Positions 25,266 to 34,449 of a DNA stretch of 64,000 bases are shown here, piece by piece. The notes below the pieces were generated by a model, which was given only the letters and a program-made list of their open reading frames with translations, did no database searches and was not told the origin of the DNA. Position numbers and translations under genes: made by a program. The stretch is from Acidobacteriaceae bacterium (GTDB lineage Bacteria > Acidobacteriota > Terriglobia > Terriglobales > Acidobacteriaceae): positions 372,001 through 436,000 of the forward strand of contig CAHJWL010000001.1 of the NCBI GenBank assembly GCA_903642235.1, given 5' to 3'. Each line of letters opens with the position of its first letter. Position 1 is the first letter of the stretch.

Positions 25266-27686
25266 CTATCGCAGAGTGACGCTCGGACGCGTGGGCAGGG
25301 TCACATGGAAGGTCGTTTCCTGTCCGGGCTGGCTGGTGGCCCAGATGCGACCGCCATGTTGGCTCACGATGGAGCGGCAGATGGCGAGTCCGAGGCCGGT
25401 GCCGCCCATGGCGCGCGAGTCCGAGGCATCGACCTGCTGGAAGCGCTCGAAGATAGAGTCGAGTTTGTCGGCGGGAATGCCGCGACCGTGATCGGTGACT
25501 TCAAGGACCACCTCGTTCTCGTCGATAGCACGCGCGGAGAGAAGAACGTCCGAGCCGGCGGGTGAGAACTTGATTGCATTCGAGATCAGATTGGTGAGGG
25601 TCTGGAGAATGCGGTCGGAGTCTGCCCAGACGCGGGTGTTTGACGCGGTGCAGTTAATCTGAATGCTGGCCTTTGCAGCAGCAGCCTGCTGAAGATCGGA
25701 GGCGCGCTGCAGCAGATCGTCAACGGAACACATGGTGAGCTGGAGCTCGCTCTTGCCGGAGGAGATGCGTTCGAGATCAAGAATGTCATTGACCAGTCGG
25801 ACGAGACGATCCGTGTTATCAAGAGCGATCTCAAGCATCTGCTGCATCTTTTCAGGCCGCGCGAGAAGAGCCCCGCCGGTGACAAGGCCCAGGGCAGCGC
25901 GCAACGAAGTAAGCGGGGTGCGGAGCTCGTGCGAGACGGTCGAGATGAACTCATCCTTCATGCGATCCAGAGCGCGACGCTCTGTGGTGTCGGTGAACGC
26001 AACGACCACACCGATCGCCTTCCCAGTGGCCTTTCCCGCGATGGTGACGCCGGTCTGTGTGTCGCCATGCGAATCAATCTGAGGTCGCGCGACATATTCC
26101 ACGGGGAAGCTGGTGCCGTCCTTGCGCCAGAAGACCTCGTCGGAGACACGGACCGTATCGAGTGAGGTAAGCGAACGCCGGATGGGGCTGTCTTCAAGCC
26201 GGTAAGCCGTGCCGTCGGACTGGCTGTGATGCACGGCCGAGTGCATATCGCGGCCGAGAAGTTCGCCGAACCGGTAGCCGAGCATCTGCGATGCAGCGGA
26301 GTTGATCACGGTCACGCGCCCTTCAAGATCGATACCAAAGATTCCGTCGCCCACGGACTCGAGAATGGAGTCTGACTGTCGCGTCAGTGTGCGGATACGT
26401 CCTTCCATGCGGGTCTGATCGGTGATGTCGACCGCGAAGCCGAGGACATACGGCTCATGCCCCGGCACGGAGATCAGCTTGTTGCGATAAGCAACGACGC
26501 GGATCTCACCATTGACGTGCTTAAGGTGGAGAAGACCCTGTGCCTCGCCGGTCGCCACAATGGTCTTCAGGTAACTATTCAGATTGCGATGGCGCTCTGC
26601 TGGGATGAACTCAAGCAGCGAGTGGCCTACCAGTTGAGCCGTGGTGCGGCCGATCGAACTGGCGCCATGACCGTTGATGGAGAGCAGGTTGCCTTCAAGG
26701 TTGTGGGTGCAGACCATACCGAGAGAGCCCTCGATAAGCTGGCGATACCGGGCCTCGGATTCGCGCAGCGTTGACTCGGCGGCGCGCTGCACGGTGACGT
26801 CGATGCCGGTGGCGATGATGAAGCCGACCTGGCCCTGCTGATCGACCAGGGCTGTGGCCGACCATGCGATGCGGTGCATGGAGCCGTCACGGCTGGCCCA
26901 GCGGTTTTCAAATGCCGCGGGGAAGCCGCCGGCACGGATCTTCGCAAAGGTGTCAATGGCTTCGGGTACATCCTCTTCGGGAATGAGGCGATCCCAGGCG
27001 TAGCGGCCGACAAGGATGTTGAAGTCGTAGCCACTGGCAATCTCGCAGGCCCGGTTGAAGCGAACGATGCGACCAGCGGTGTCGAAGACAACAACCAGCG
27101 CGCCCACTGTATCGAGCACAGCGGAGACAAAGTTGCGCTCGACGGTGAGGGCGGACTCAACGCGCTGCCGGGCACGGGCGGCGCGATCGATCTGGCGGAC
27201 GCGCGCGTTCAGTTCAAGCCGGCCGATTGCCAGTCGCGCGAGCGTAACGAGGCTTTCACCTTCCGCCTGCGAGAGCCGTCGCGGTTCAAGGTCGAGAACA
27301 AAGAGGGAGCCGATTGATACGCCACCCGGCGTCGTGAGTGGGGCACCGGCGTAGAAGGGGAGAGTCCGTCCGTCGATGTGGATGCCATTCGGTGCAAAAT
27401 CAGGATCCTGGCGGGCATCGGACAGTTCATATACGCCATCGCCCAGAATTGTGGTCTCACAGGGAGTGCTGCCGACGGAAACTTCAGATGCCTTGATGCC
27501 GTGCCTGGCCTTGAGCCAGATGCGGTCGAAGTCAAGCAGAGAGATGGCGGCAAAAGGAGCATCGCAGAAGCGTGCGGCCATGCGAACGATGTCATCAAGG
27601 ATCGAGTCCGGCGCGGCGTTGAGGACCTCGTATTGGGTGAGTGCTTCAAGCCGCAGAGCTTCGTCTTTGACCAGGAGAGCGTTCAT
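25266..27686 (-). CDS. GAF/PAS sensor histidine kinase
   Basis: An 806-residue soluble kinase with no membrane helix. A GAF domain covers residues 20-160, followed by three PAS domains (about 185-300, 310-425, 435-570), a HisKA domain with the phospho-acceptor His586 in ISTVSHELRTPLTSL, and a HATPase domain (690-800) with DHGRGIPADKLDSIFERF and GGTGLGLAI. GAF plus several PAS domains suggests sensing of small ligands or redox state in the cytoplasm. No response regulator is adjacent, so it is an orphan kinase. Confidence 0.93.
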   Translation of the reverse strand: MNALLVKDEALRLEALTQYEVLNAAPDSILDDIVRMAARFCDAPFAAISLLDFDRIWLKARHGIKASEVSVGSTPCETTILGDGVYELSDARQDPDFAPNGIHIDGRTLPFYAGAPLTTPGGVSIGSLFVLDLEPRRLSQAEGESLVTLARLAIGRLELNARVRQIDRAARARQRVESALTVERNFVSAVLDTVGALVVVFDTAGRIVRFNRACEIASGYDFNILVGRYAWDRLIPEEDVPEAIDTFAKIRAGGFPAAFENRWASRDGSMHRIAWSATALVDQQGQVGFIIATGIDVTVQRAAESTLRESEARYRQLIEGSLGMVCTHNLEGNLLSINGHGASSIGRTTAQLVGHSLLEFIPAERHRNLNSYLKTIVATGEAQGLLHLKHVNGEIRVVAYRNKLISVPGHEPYVLGFAVDITDQTRMEGRIRTLTRQSDSILESVGDGIFGIDLEGRVTVINSAASQMLGYRFGELLGRDMHSAVHHSQSDGTAYRLEDSPIRRSLTSLDTVRVSDEVFWRKDGTSFPVEYVARPQIDSHGDTQTGVTIAGKATGKAIGVVVAFTDTTERRALDRMKDEFISTVSHELRTPLTSLRAALGLVTGGALLARPEKMQQMLEIALDNTDRLVRLVNDILDLERISSGKSELQLTMCSVDDLLQRASDLQQAAAAKASIQINCTASNTRVWADSDRILQTLTNLISNAIKFSPAGSDVLLSARAIDENEVVLEVTDHGRGIPADKLDSIFERFQQVDASDSRAMGGTGLGLAICRSIVSQHGGRIWATSQPGQETTFHVTLPTRPSVTLR

Positions 27687-27757
27687 AGTCCCACTTCAAA
27701 CGATAGGGAAAACGGCACTGCGATGCACTGCTACTTTCGAGGGAGTTCTTGCAGAGA

Positions 27758-28438
27758 TCAAGGTTTCGGAAGCGAGCAGCAAGCCCCCGCATCCGGCGCA
27801 GCATTGGCGCTTGCATCCATGGCAACCTTCCAGTTGCCGTCCGGCTGCTTGCGCCATACAGTGATGAAGCGGCCTGTGGTGAGTACAGGTTCGCCATTTT
27901 TATCTTTGGATCTGCCCTCGTAGTTGCCCCAGGTGAAGCCCATGTCGTTTGAGGGTCCCATCTGGGCGCCTTCCGCGACCCAGGAAAGTTGGTAGTCCTT
28001 CGGACTCCAGTTTGCCTGAGCGGCGATGTTGCCCCGACCCTGGATGGCAGGACGGCCATTGTTGAGGGTAACGGCATCCTCGGTAAACCAGGTTGCAAAG
28101 ACCTTTCCCCCACCAGACGCGACCGCCTGCGAGAAGCGGCCTTCCAACTCAAGCAGGGTCAACGCACCCGGAGAGAGGGTTGGCGTGCGGACGAGGCTCT
28201 GGATGCTGTAGGGAGTGGCAGGAGCGCCGGGTTGCAGCGGTAGGATACTCGGCCCCGCGTTCGGCTGAACGCCGCCTTGCGGCCGATTAACCGGTGCGGC
28301 CGGCTGCAGTGGCTGGACCTGTTGCACGGCCTGGGCCTGAACGCACGCTGAAGGTGCGAGCAGAAGCCCGGTTATGAGAAAGCAGCGGACTAGGGAGCGA
28401 AAGCACACGGGCATGGGGAGATTTTGTAGAAGCGGCAT
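27758..28438 (-). CDS. Exported DUF4440 / NTF2-like protein
   Basis: A 226-residue protein with a signal peptide (hydrophobic segment FLITGLLLAPSACVQAQA), a Pro/Gln-rich spacer at 35-75, and a C-terminal NTF2-like domain of the DUF4440/SnoaL type: LLELEGRFSQAVASGGGKVFATWFTEDAVTL and FITVWRKQPDGNWKVAMDAS. Such domains bind small hydrophobic ligands or act as simple enzymes; the substrate is unknown. ATG 28438 is used; ATG 28414 in frame would still keep the signal peptide. Confidence 0.82.
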   Translation of the reverse strand: MPLLQNLPMPVCFRSLVRCFLITGLLLAPSACVQAQAVQQVQPLQPAAPVNRPQGGVQPNAGPSILPLQPGAPATPYSIQSLVRTPTLSPGALTLLELEGRFSQAVASGGGKVFATWFTEDAVTLNNGRPAIQGRGNIAAQANWSPKDYQLSWVAEGAQMGPSNDMGFTWGNYEGRSKDKNGEPVLTTGRFITVWRKQPDGNWKVAMDASANAAPDAGACCSLPKP

Positions 28439-28648
28439 CCGGTACTGCTTGCTCCGACCCTATGTGTGGCCGTGAGGAGTCTCATCATAGATGCCTTTGC
28501 GTACAGAAGGGAGACTTGTGCCAGGGTGGAACCAAGGGGTACAGGTAGGGAGACTCGTGCGCCGCGGGATGCCTGCTGATGCCGGAAGAGCTGCAAGACA
28601 AGCTAAGTGTTGCCGCATTGGCGTTTAGGGTCAGGCAGCTCAAGAGAA

Positions 28649-30064
28649 ATGAAGGTTCCTGCTATGCTTCGCGCCATGATGAGACGATCAAGGATGAGTC
28701 TGCTGTTGACAGCATCCGGCGTGTTGCTGCTTCTCGGTGCGGGGATGCAGGCTGCGATGGGGCTTGTGCTGCAGGCGCAGGCAATCCGGTGCACAGGCCT
28801 GGCTGTCCTGGCGGTGTGGTGCTGGCGCCGGCGGGGTCTCACGGTGTGGATCTTCTGGGCGATGGTTGCAGGAGTCGAACTGGGCCTGGATGCACCGCGC
28901 TTTGCCGTGGAGCTGCGCGTGTTGAGCGACATCTTTCTCCGTTTGATCAAGACGATTGTGTCGCCGCTGATTTTAGCCACACTCATCACGGGCATCGCGG
29001 GGCACGGAGACCTGAAGGGCGTCGGACGCATGGGAGTCAAGGCGCTGGTGTATTTCGAGGTGGCGACGACGCTGGCGCTGGTCATCGGGCTGGTCGCGAT
29101 CAACCTGACGAAGGCGGGGCTGGGCTTGTCGATGCCGGTGATGGCGACCGCTGGGATTGCTGTCGCGCCGGTCTCCCCAGGAACGAAATGGGATGAGTTT
29201 CTGCTGCACGTCTTTCCGGAGAACCTGGCGAAGTCAGTGGCGGAAGGACAGATTCTGCAGGTGGCGGTGTTTGCGGTGATCTTCGGCGTTGCGCTTGCCT
29301 CGCTGAGTGAAGCCAAACGCGCCCCTGTGCTGCGGTTGACGGAGAGCCTGAGCGAGGTGATGTTCCGGTTTACAAATGTGGTGATGTACTTTGCGCCGGT
29401 GGGCGTAGGTGCGGCCATGGCGTACACGGTGGGGCACATGGGGCTGGGCGTGCTGGTAAACCTCGGCAAGCTGCTGCTGACGCTCTATGGAGCCCTGGCT
29501 GCGTTTGCGTTGCTGGTCATGCTGCCGGCGGCGCTGTTGTTTCGGGTGCCGGTGCGACGATTTCTAGAGGCAGTGGCGGAGCCGGCGACCATTGCGTTTG
29601 CGACCTCGACGAGCGAGGCGGCGCTGCCGCGGGCGATGGAAGCCATGGAGGCGCTGGGCGTGCCGCGACGGGTGGTGAGCTTCGTCCTTCCTGCGGGATA
29701 CAGCTTCAATCTGGACGGGTCTACGCTCTACCTGGCTGTCGCGAGCATCTTTGTGGCGCAGGCAGCGGGCATACACATGAGCTGGGGTGAGCAGCTGCTC
29801 ATGATGGGAACGCTCGTGCTGACGAGCAAAGGAGTCGCAGGGGTGCCGCGGGCGACGCTGGTGGTGCTGCTGGCGACCGCGGCGACGTTCAAGCTGCCGA
29901 CAGAGCCGATCTTTGTGATCCTGGGCATTGATGCCCTGATGGACATGGCTCGAACGACGGTCAATGTAGTAGGGAACTGCTTAGCGAGTGCGATCGTGGC
30001 GCGATGGGAAGGGGTGTTTGGAGAAGAGGCGGTGGATGGCGTCGTGCTGGAGGGAGTGACTTAG
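28649..30064 (+). CDS. Dicarboxylate/amino acid:cation symporter (DAACS)
   Basis: A DAACS (glutamate/dicarboxylate, SLC1-like) sodium or proton symporter. Key motifs are LFLRLIKTIVSPLILATLITGIAG-type TM4 sequence near residues 100-125, AFATSTSEAALPRAMEAMEALG (the conserved hairpin with STSS-like serines), FVLPAGYSFNLDGSTLYLAVASIF and a final IDALMDMARTTVNVVGN helix. These are the cation and substrate sites. Start choice is uncertain: ATG 28649 gives 471 residues; ATG 28676 is also possible. The N-terminus carries two extra hydrophobic spans before the canonical TM1. Confidence 0.92.
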   Translation: MKVPAMLRAMMRRSRMSLLLTASGVLLLLGAGMQAAMGLVLQAQAIRCTGLAVLAVWCWRRRGLTVWIFWAMVAGVELGLDAPRFAVELRVLSDIFLRLIKTIVSPLILATLITGIAGHGDLKGVGRMGVKALVYFEVATTLALVIGLVAINLTKAGLGLSMPVMATAGIAVAPVSPGTKWDEFLLHVFPENLAKSVAEGQILQVAVFAVIFGVALASLSEAKRAPVLRLTESLSEVMFRFTNVVMYFAPVGVGAAMAYTVGHMGLGVLVNLGKLLLTLYGALAAFALLVMLPAALLFRVPVRRFLEAVAEPATIAFATSTSEAALPRAMEAMEALGVPRRVVSFVLPAGYSFNLDGSTLYLAVASIFVAQAAGIHMSWGEQLLMMGTLVLTSKGVAGVPRATLVVLLATAATFKLPTEPIFVILGIDALMDMARTTVNVVGNCLASAIVARWEGVFGEEAVDGVVLEGVT

Positions 30065-30335
30065 GCCGTGCCTCAATCCTCTCCTGGGCGGCGCCGGCCA
30101 ACGTAAAGTGAACGATGGCGGGTGCAATCTGCACGTGGAGGTACAGAATTTGGTTCGCGCGCGGGTCTTCGCGAGCAGGTGAGCTGTAGCGAACGGAGAA
30201 GGCGGTCAAACGAAGCAGAAAGCGAGCATGGACACTAAAGTGCGGCTCATGAACAAGCTTGGGAGGCGCTGATCGAGCGCGTTGATACAATCAGCGGTTG
30301 AGACGCCAGTGATCGTATGCGCCGGCAGGTAGAGC

Positions 30336-32219
30336 ATGGAAGAGTATCTGAATCGGATCAAATCGCCGGCGGATGTGAAGCGGCTCGGAATGGTCGAGCT
30401 GGAACGACTGGCGGAGGAGATTCGTGCGCGGCTGATTCGCAGCGTGGCCAAGACGGGCGGACACATCGGGCCGAACCTGGGTGTGGTGGAGCTGACGATC
30501 GCGATGCACTACGTGTTTGACACGCCGCGCGACCACTTCATCTTCGATGTGAGCCACCAGGCGTACGTGCATAAGCTGCTGACCGGGCGGGAGAGCCAGT
30601 TCCATACAATCCGGCAGGCGGGCGGTCTGAACGGCTTCATGCTGCGGACCGAGAGCGCGCATGACAGCTTCGGCGCGGGGCATGCCGGAACGGCGCTGAG
30701 CGCGGCTCTGGGCATGGCCGCAGCGCGTGACATGAGCGGCGGGACGGAGCATGTCGTAGCGCTGGCGGGGGATGCGGCGTTCACAAACGGCATCAGCTTC
30801 GAGGCGTTGAACAACATCGCGGCAACGACAAAGCGGATGATCGTCGTACTGAACGATAACGAGTGGTCGATCGATAAGAATGTAGGGGCGATCGCGGAGT
30901 ACTTCCACAAGATCGCGATGAACTCCACCTTCAATAGTCTGCATGACACTGCGGTAAGTCTGGTCGAGAAGGTAGGCGGCAAGGCGGCGCGTCATGTGGC
31001 ACGCAAGGCGGAGGAGGCGGCCAAGGGAATCGTAGGCCGCGGCATGATCTTCGAAGAGTTCGGCCTCAGCTACTTCGGGCCAGTGGATGGACACAATCTG
31101 CCGCTGTTGATTGAAACCTTCAAGTTCCTGAAGGACCAGAACCGGCCCGTGGTGCTGCACGCAATCACACAGAAGGGCCGGGGGTTCGAACCGGCATTAG
31201 CGGGGCAGAAGAAGTTCCATGGGCTGGGACCGTACGATCCGCAGACAGGCGAAACAAAGGCGGCGGGGCAGAAGACGTACTCGGAGGTCTTTGCCGAGAG
31301 CCTGGTGAAGCTGGCGGACGGCAATGACAAAGTAGTGGCGATTACAGCAGCTATGCCGAACGGGACAGCGCTTGATCTGTTCCGGCCAAAGCATCCGACG
31401 CGATACTTCGATGTCGGCATCGCGGAAGAGCACGCGGTCTTGTTTGCGGCCGGCATGGCGACGAAGGGGTACAAGCCCTTTGTTGCCATCTATTCGACGT
31501 TTTTGCAGCGAGCATTTGACCAAATTGTGCATGATGTGGCGCTGCAGAAGCTGCCGGTGGTGTTCTGCATGGATCGCGGCGGGCTGAGTGGGGATGACGG
31601 GCCGACGCACCATGGCTTGTTCGATATCAGTTATCTCCGCGGCGTGCCCAATCTGGTGCACATGGTGCCGAAAGATGAGGATGAGCTGTCGGACATGCTG
31701 TACACGGCAATGCTGCACGACGGTCCGGCGGCGATACGGTACCCGCGGGGAGTGGGGCCGGGAGCAGCGATTAAGGCGCAGCCGGTCGCTCTTGAGATTG
31801 GAAGGGCTGAGGTCCTTCGCGAAGGACGCGGCGACGAGGTTTGTATTTTGGGACTGGGAGCCATGCTGCCGGAGGCGCTGCGGCTGGCGGATCTGCTGGC
31901 GGACGAAGGTATTCGGGCGGCAGTGGTGAATGCACGGTTTGCGAAGCCGATCGATGCAGCCTGTGTGGCGCGGTTCGGCCGGAGTTGCCGCGTCTTTGTA
32001 ACCATGGAGGATCATGTGCTCGCGGGTGGCTTCGGGAGCGCGGTGCTTGAGGCCGTGAGCGATGCGGGTTTGGAGACGCCGGTGGTGCGGGTGGGCTGGC
32101 CGGATGCGTTTATTGAGCACGGCAAGGTAGAGGCCCTGCGGGAACGGTACGGTCTAACGGCAGAGGCCGCGCTCGAGCGGGTGCGACCACTGATCGGAGC
32201 GATGGTGGCAGGGCGTTAG
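30336..32219 (+). CDS. dxs: 1-deoxy-D-xylulose-5-phosphate synthase (Dxs), variant
   Basis: Dxs condenses pyruvate and glyceraldehyde 3-phosphate in the MEP isoprenoid pathway with thiamine diphosphate. The 627-residue protein shows VSHQAYVHKLLTGR, the cofactor motif beginning GDAAFTNGISFEALNN, VGIAEEHAV with the catalytic Glu, FDQIVHDVALQKLPVVF and GLSGDDGPTHHGLFDISYL. The first Gly-Asp-Gly of the cofactor motif is Gly-Asp-Ala here, a form I associate with a divergent Dxs clade (also seen in chlamydiae). The protein is otherwise full length with all three domains. Confidence 0.93.
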   Translation: MEEYLNRIKSPADVKRLGMVELERLAEEIRARLIRSVAKTGGHIGPNLGVVELTIAMHYVFDTPRDHFIFDVSHQAYVHKLLTGRESQFHTIRQAGGLNGFMLRTESAHDSFGAGHAGTALSAALGMAAARDMSGGTEHVVALAGDAAFTNGISFEALNNIAATTKRMIVVLNDNEWSIDKNVGAIAEYFHKIAMNSTFNSLHDTAVSLVEKVGGKAARHVARKAEEAAKGIVGRGMIFEEFGLSYFGPVDGHNLPLLIETFKFLKDQNRPVVLHAITQKGRGFEPALAGQKKFHGLGPYDPQTGETKAAGQKTYSEVFAESLVKLADGNDKVVAITAAMPNGTALDLFRPKHPTRYFDVGIAEEHAVLFAAGMATKGYKPFVAIYSTFLQRAFDQIVHDVALQKLPVVFCMDRGGLSGDDGPTHHGLFDISYLRGVPNLVHMVPKDEDELSDMLYTAMLHDGPAAIRYPRGVGPGAAIKAQPVALEIGRAEVLREGRGDEVCILGLGAMLPEALRLADLLADEGIRAAVVNARFAKPIDAACVARFGRSCRVFVTMEDHVLAGGFGSAVLEAVSDAGLETPVVRVGWPDAFIEHGKVEALRERYGLTAEAALERVRPLIGAMVAGR

Positions 32220-32353
32220 GGGTAAGGAGTGGTTCGGAGCCGGTCACGTCGTGACCCAGTCTCGCTAAACCTGGTTTACTTCGGACGCTCACGGGTCCAT
32301 GCAGCCTGCCTGAAAACTCTCACGAGATTGCCCCGTATGCTACCCTCGCCCCC

Positions 32354-34078
32354 ATGCGTCGCTTCCTCCGTCTCGTCCTCGCCTTGGCGAGCCTTGCGCC
32401 CCTGTCCGCACAGGCTCAGCAGAGCTACACCATCACCTTTCCCGCCGCGCACTCATCGACGCCGCTCGACGGACGTCTCCTCCTGCTCTTCTCGAAGAAC
32501 TCCGAGGTCGAGCCGCGCTTTGAGATCAATGACACGCCCAAGACGCAGATTGTCTTCGGCACCACAGTCGACGGCTGGAAGCCGGGCGCACCCATTCTCT
32601 TTCCGAACGCAGCCACCGGCTATCCCGTTGACCGGATCAGCGATATCCCGCCTGGCGACTACACCGTGCAGGCCGTGCTGAACCGGTACCAGACCTATCA
32701 CCGCGCGGACGGGAAGACAGTCAAGCTGCCGCCTGACATGGGCGAAGGCCAGCACTGGGCAGAGAAGCCCGGGAACTTCTATAGCAAACCGATCCTGGTA
32801 CACGTAGGCACAGGGGGACCGGTTGCACTCTCGATGACAGAGACGATTCCGCCCATCACGCCAACGCCCGACAGCAAATACATCCGCCGCATCCGCATTC
32901 AGTCTGCGCTGCTGAGTAAGTTCTGGGGTACTCCCATCTATCTCAGCGCGATGGTCCTGGTGCCGGACGGCTTCGACAGTCATCCCAACGCGCATTATCC
33001 GCTCGTCATCTTCCACGATCACTACACAAACGAGTTCAACGACTTTCGCGAGACACCTCCGGACGCGACGCTGAAGCCGGACTTCTCCGAGCGATTTCAT
33101 CTCGCAGGCTACAACCGCATCCAGCAGGAAGAGGCCTATAAGAACTTCCAGGACTGGACCGCACCGAACAAGCCTCGCTTCCTCATCGTCAAGCTGCAGC
33201 ACGCCAATCCGTTCTATGACGACAGCTATGCCGTCAACTCTGCCAACCTTGGACCCTACGGCGATGCCATTGAAACCGAGCTTGTCCCCGCCATCGAAAA
33301 GCAGTTCCGCGGTCTTGGCGCGGGCTGGGCACGCTTCATGTACGGTGGCAGCACCGGCGGCTGGGAGTCGCTGGCCGTGCAGATCCTTTATCCCACGCAC
33401 TACAACGGAGCCTTTGCCGCCTGCCCGGACCCGGTCGACTTTCATGCCTACATGACGACGGACCTGTACGCCCGCGAAAACATGTTCTGGATCCCCGGTG
33501 CGAACAAAAAGGTCGAGCAGCCGGCCATGCGAAACTACCTTGGCCAGACCCTTATTTCCATGCGCGACAACGTGCAGTTTGAGGCCGCGCTCGGCGATCA
33601 CGGCCGATCCGGCGACCAGTTTGACATATGGCAGGCCGTCTACTCGCCTGTTGGGCCGGACGGCTATCCCGCCAGCATCTTCGATAAGACCACCGGCACC
33701 ATTGATCACACGGTGCTGGAGTACTGGCAGAAGAACTACGACCTGGACGCTATTCTGCAGCGCGACTGGAACAGCGTGGGTCCCGACATCGCGGGCAAGA
33801 TCCACCTCTACGTGGGCTACGACGACACCTACATGCTCAACAATGCGGTCTATTTGATGGAGGACTTCCTCAAGACCACCGGCACACCCGGCCACGGTGT
33901 CCCCTATGGCGGCGAAGTGACCTACGGCCCGAAGGCGGAGCACTGCTGGAACGGTGATCCGACCCAGCCAAATTGGTACACCCGCCTGCACTACAACCAG
34001 ATGTACGTCACCAAAATCTTGGACCGCATCGCGAACACCGCGCCGGCTGGCGCCGACCTGACAAGCTGGAAGTACTGA
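32354..34078 (+). CDS. Secreted alpha/beta-hydrolase (putative esterase)
   Basis: A 574-residue exported protein with signal peptide (FLRLVLALASLAPLSAQAQ, cleavage near 21). After a beta-rich N-terminal region (25-190), residues 200-400 look like an alpha/beta-hydrolase: PLVIFHDHYTNEF contains the likely oxyanion strand, and YGGSTGGWESL is a GxSxG nucleophile elbow with Ser near residue 332. It resembles the uncharacterised esterase D/feruloyl-like family found in Acidobacteria and Bacteroidetes. Substrate unknown. It begins 134 bp downstream of dxs on the same strand. Confidence 0.8.
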   Translation: MRRFLRLVLALASLAPLSAQAQQSYTITFPAAHSSTPLDGRLLLLFSKNSEVEPRFEINDTPKTQIVFGTTVDGWKPGAPILFPNAATGYPVDRISDIPPGDYTVQAVLNRYQTYHRADGKTVKLPPDMGEGQHWAEKPGNFYSKPILVHVGTGGPVALSMTETIPPITPTPDSKYIRRIRIQSALLSKFWGTPIYLSAMVLVPDGFDSHPNAHYPLVIFHDHYTNEFNDFRETPPDATLKPDFSERFHLAGYNRIQQEEAYKNFQDWTAPNKPRFLIVKLQHANPFYDDSYAVNSANLGPYGDAIETELVPAIEKQFRGLGAGWARFMYGGSTGGWESLAVQILYPTHYNGAFAACPDPVDFHAYMTTDLYARENMFWIPGANKKVEQPAMRNYLGQTLISMRDNVQFEAALGDHGRSGDQFDIWQAVYSPVGPDGYPASIFDKTTGTIDHTVLEYWQKNYDLDAILQRDWNSVGPDIAGKIHLYVGYDDTYMLNNAVYLMEDFLKTTGTPGHGVPYGGEVTYGPKAEHCWNGDPTQPNWYTRLHYNQMYVTKILDRIANTAPAGADLTSWKY

Positions 34079-34121
34079 TCAACCAGAACACGAGTCGTCC
34101 AGCGGACCGCATTGCGCCGAA

Positions 34122-34198
34122 GGGAACTCGGTCATATCGATGCAGGGGTGAGAGCGTCGCGGTACAGCGGTAGACCGCAGAAGACAGCACGAGTTCCC
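34122..34198. terminator. Branched inverted repeat between convergent genes
   Basis: GGGAACTCG (34122-34130) pairs with CGAGTTCCC (34190-34198), enclosing 59 bases that contain a second stem GCGGT/ACCGC (about 34159-34178). It sits between the esterase end (plus) and the zinc-ribbon stop (minus). It may terminate transcription in both directions, although no long T-run follows. Confidence 0.5.
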
Positions 34199-34199
34199 C

Positions 34200-34334
34200 T
34201 CATTTGGGGTGCTTGTCGTTCGTCGGCTTCTTCATCTGCACCCGCCGGCAGAGCGGACATCGAAACTTACGCTTCCCGTGGTAGATGTGGCCCTTCAATT
34301 CGACCATAGCGACGCGGCATCGTTTACAGGTCAT
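34200..34334 (-). CDS. Small zinc-ribbon protein, 44 residues
   Basis: A 44-residue protein starting at ATG 34334 with AGGAG 4 bases before it. It has two CxxC pairs, Cys3-Cys6 (CKRC) and Cys26-Cys29 (CPLC), spaced 19 residues apart, fitting a single-zinc ribbon; the tail is Lys-rich (QMKKPTNDKHPK). Net positive charge suggests nucleic-acid or ribosome binding. The family is not recognised. It lies 115 bp after the NIPSNAP gene on the same strand. Confidence 0.72.
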   Translation of the reverse strand: MTCKRCRVAMVELKGHIYHGKRKFRCPLCRRVQMKKPTNDKHPK

Positions 34335-34449
34335 GCTGCTCCTGTCTTATCCACGCAGCTCGGAGAGTTGCTTTGTGACCCTGAAGATCGCCGGGTGCGC
34401 ACTTAACGGGCGAAAAGGGGCGTACCGGTCGGAGCTCTGTGATCCGGTT

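Noticed and set aside
32453-33991. 512-residue minus-strand frame opposite the secreted esterase
   Set aside because: The plus-strand protein has a signal peptide and a GxSxG elbow. The minus frame has no ribosome site or recognisable domain.
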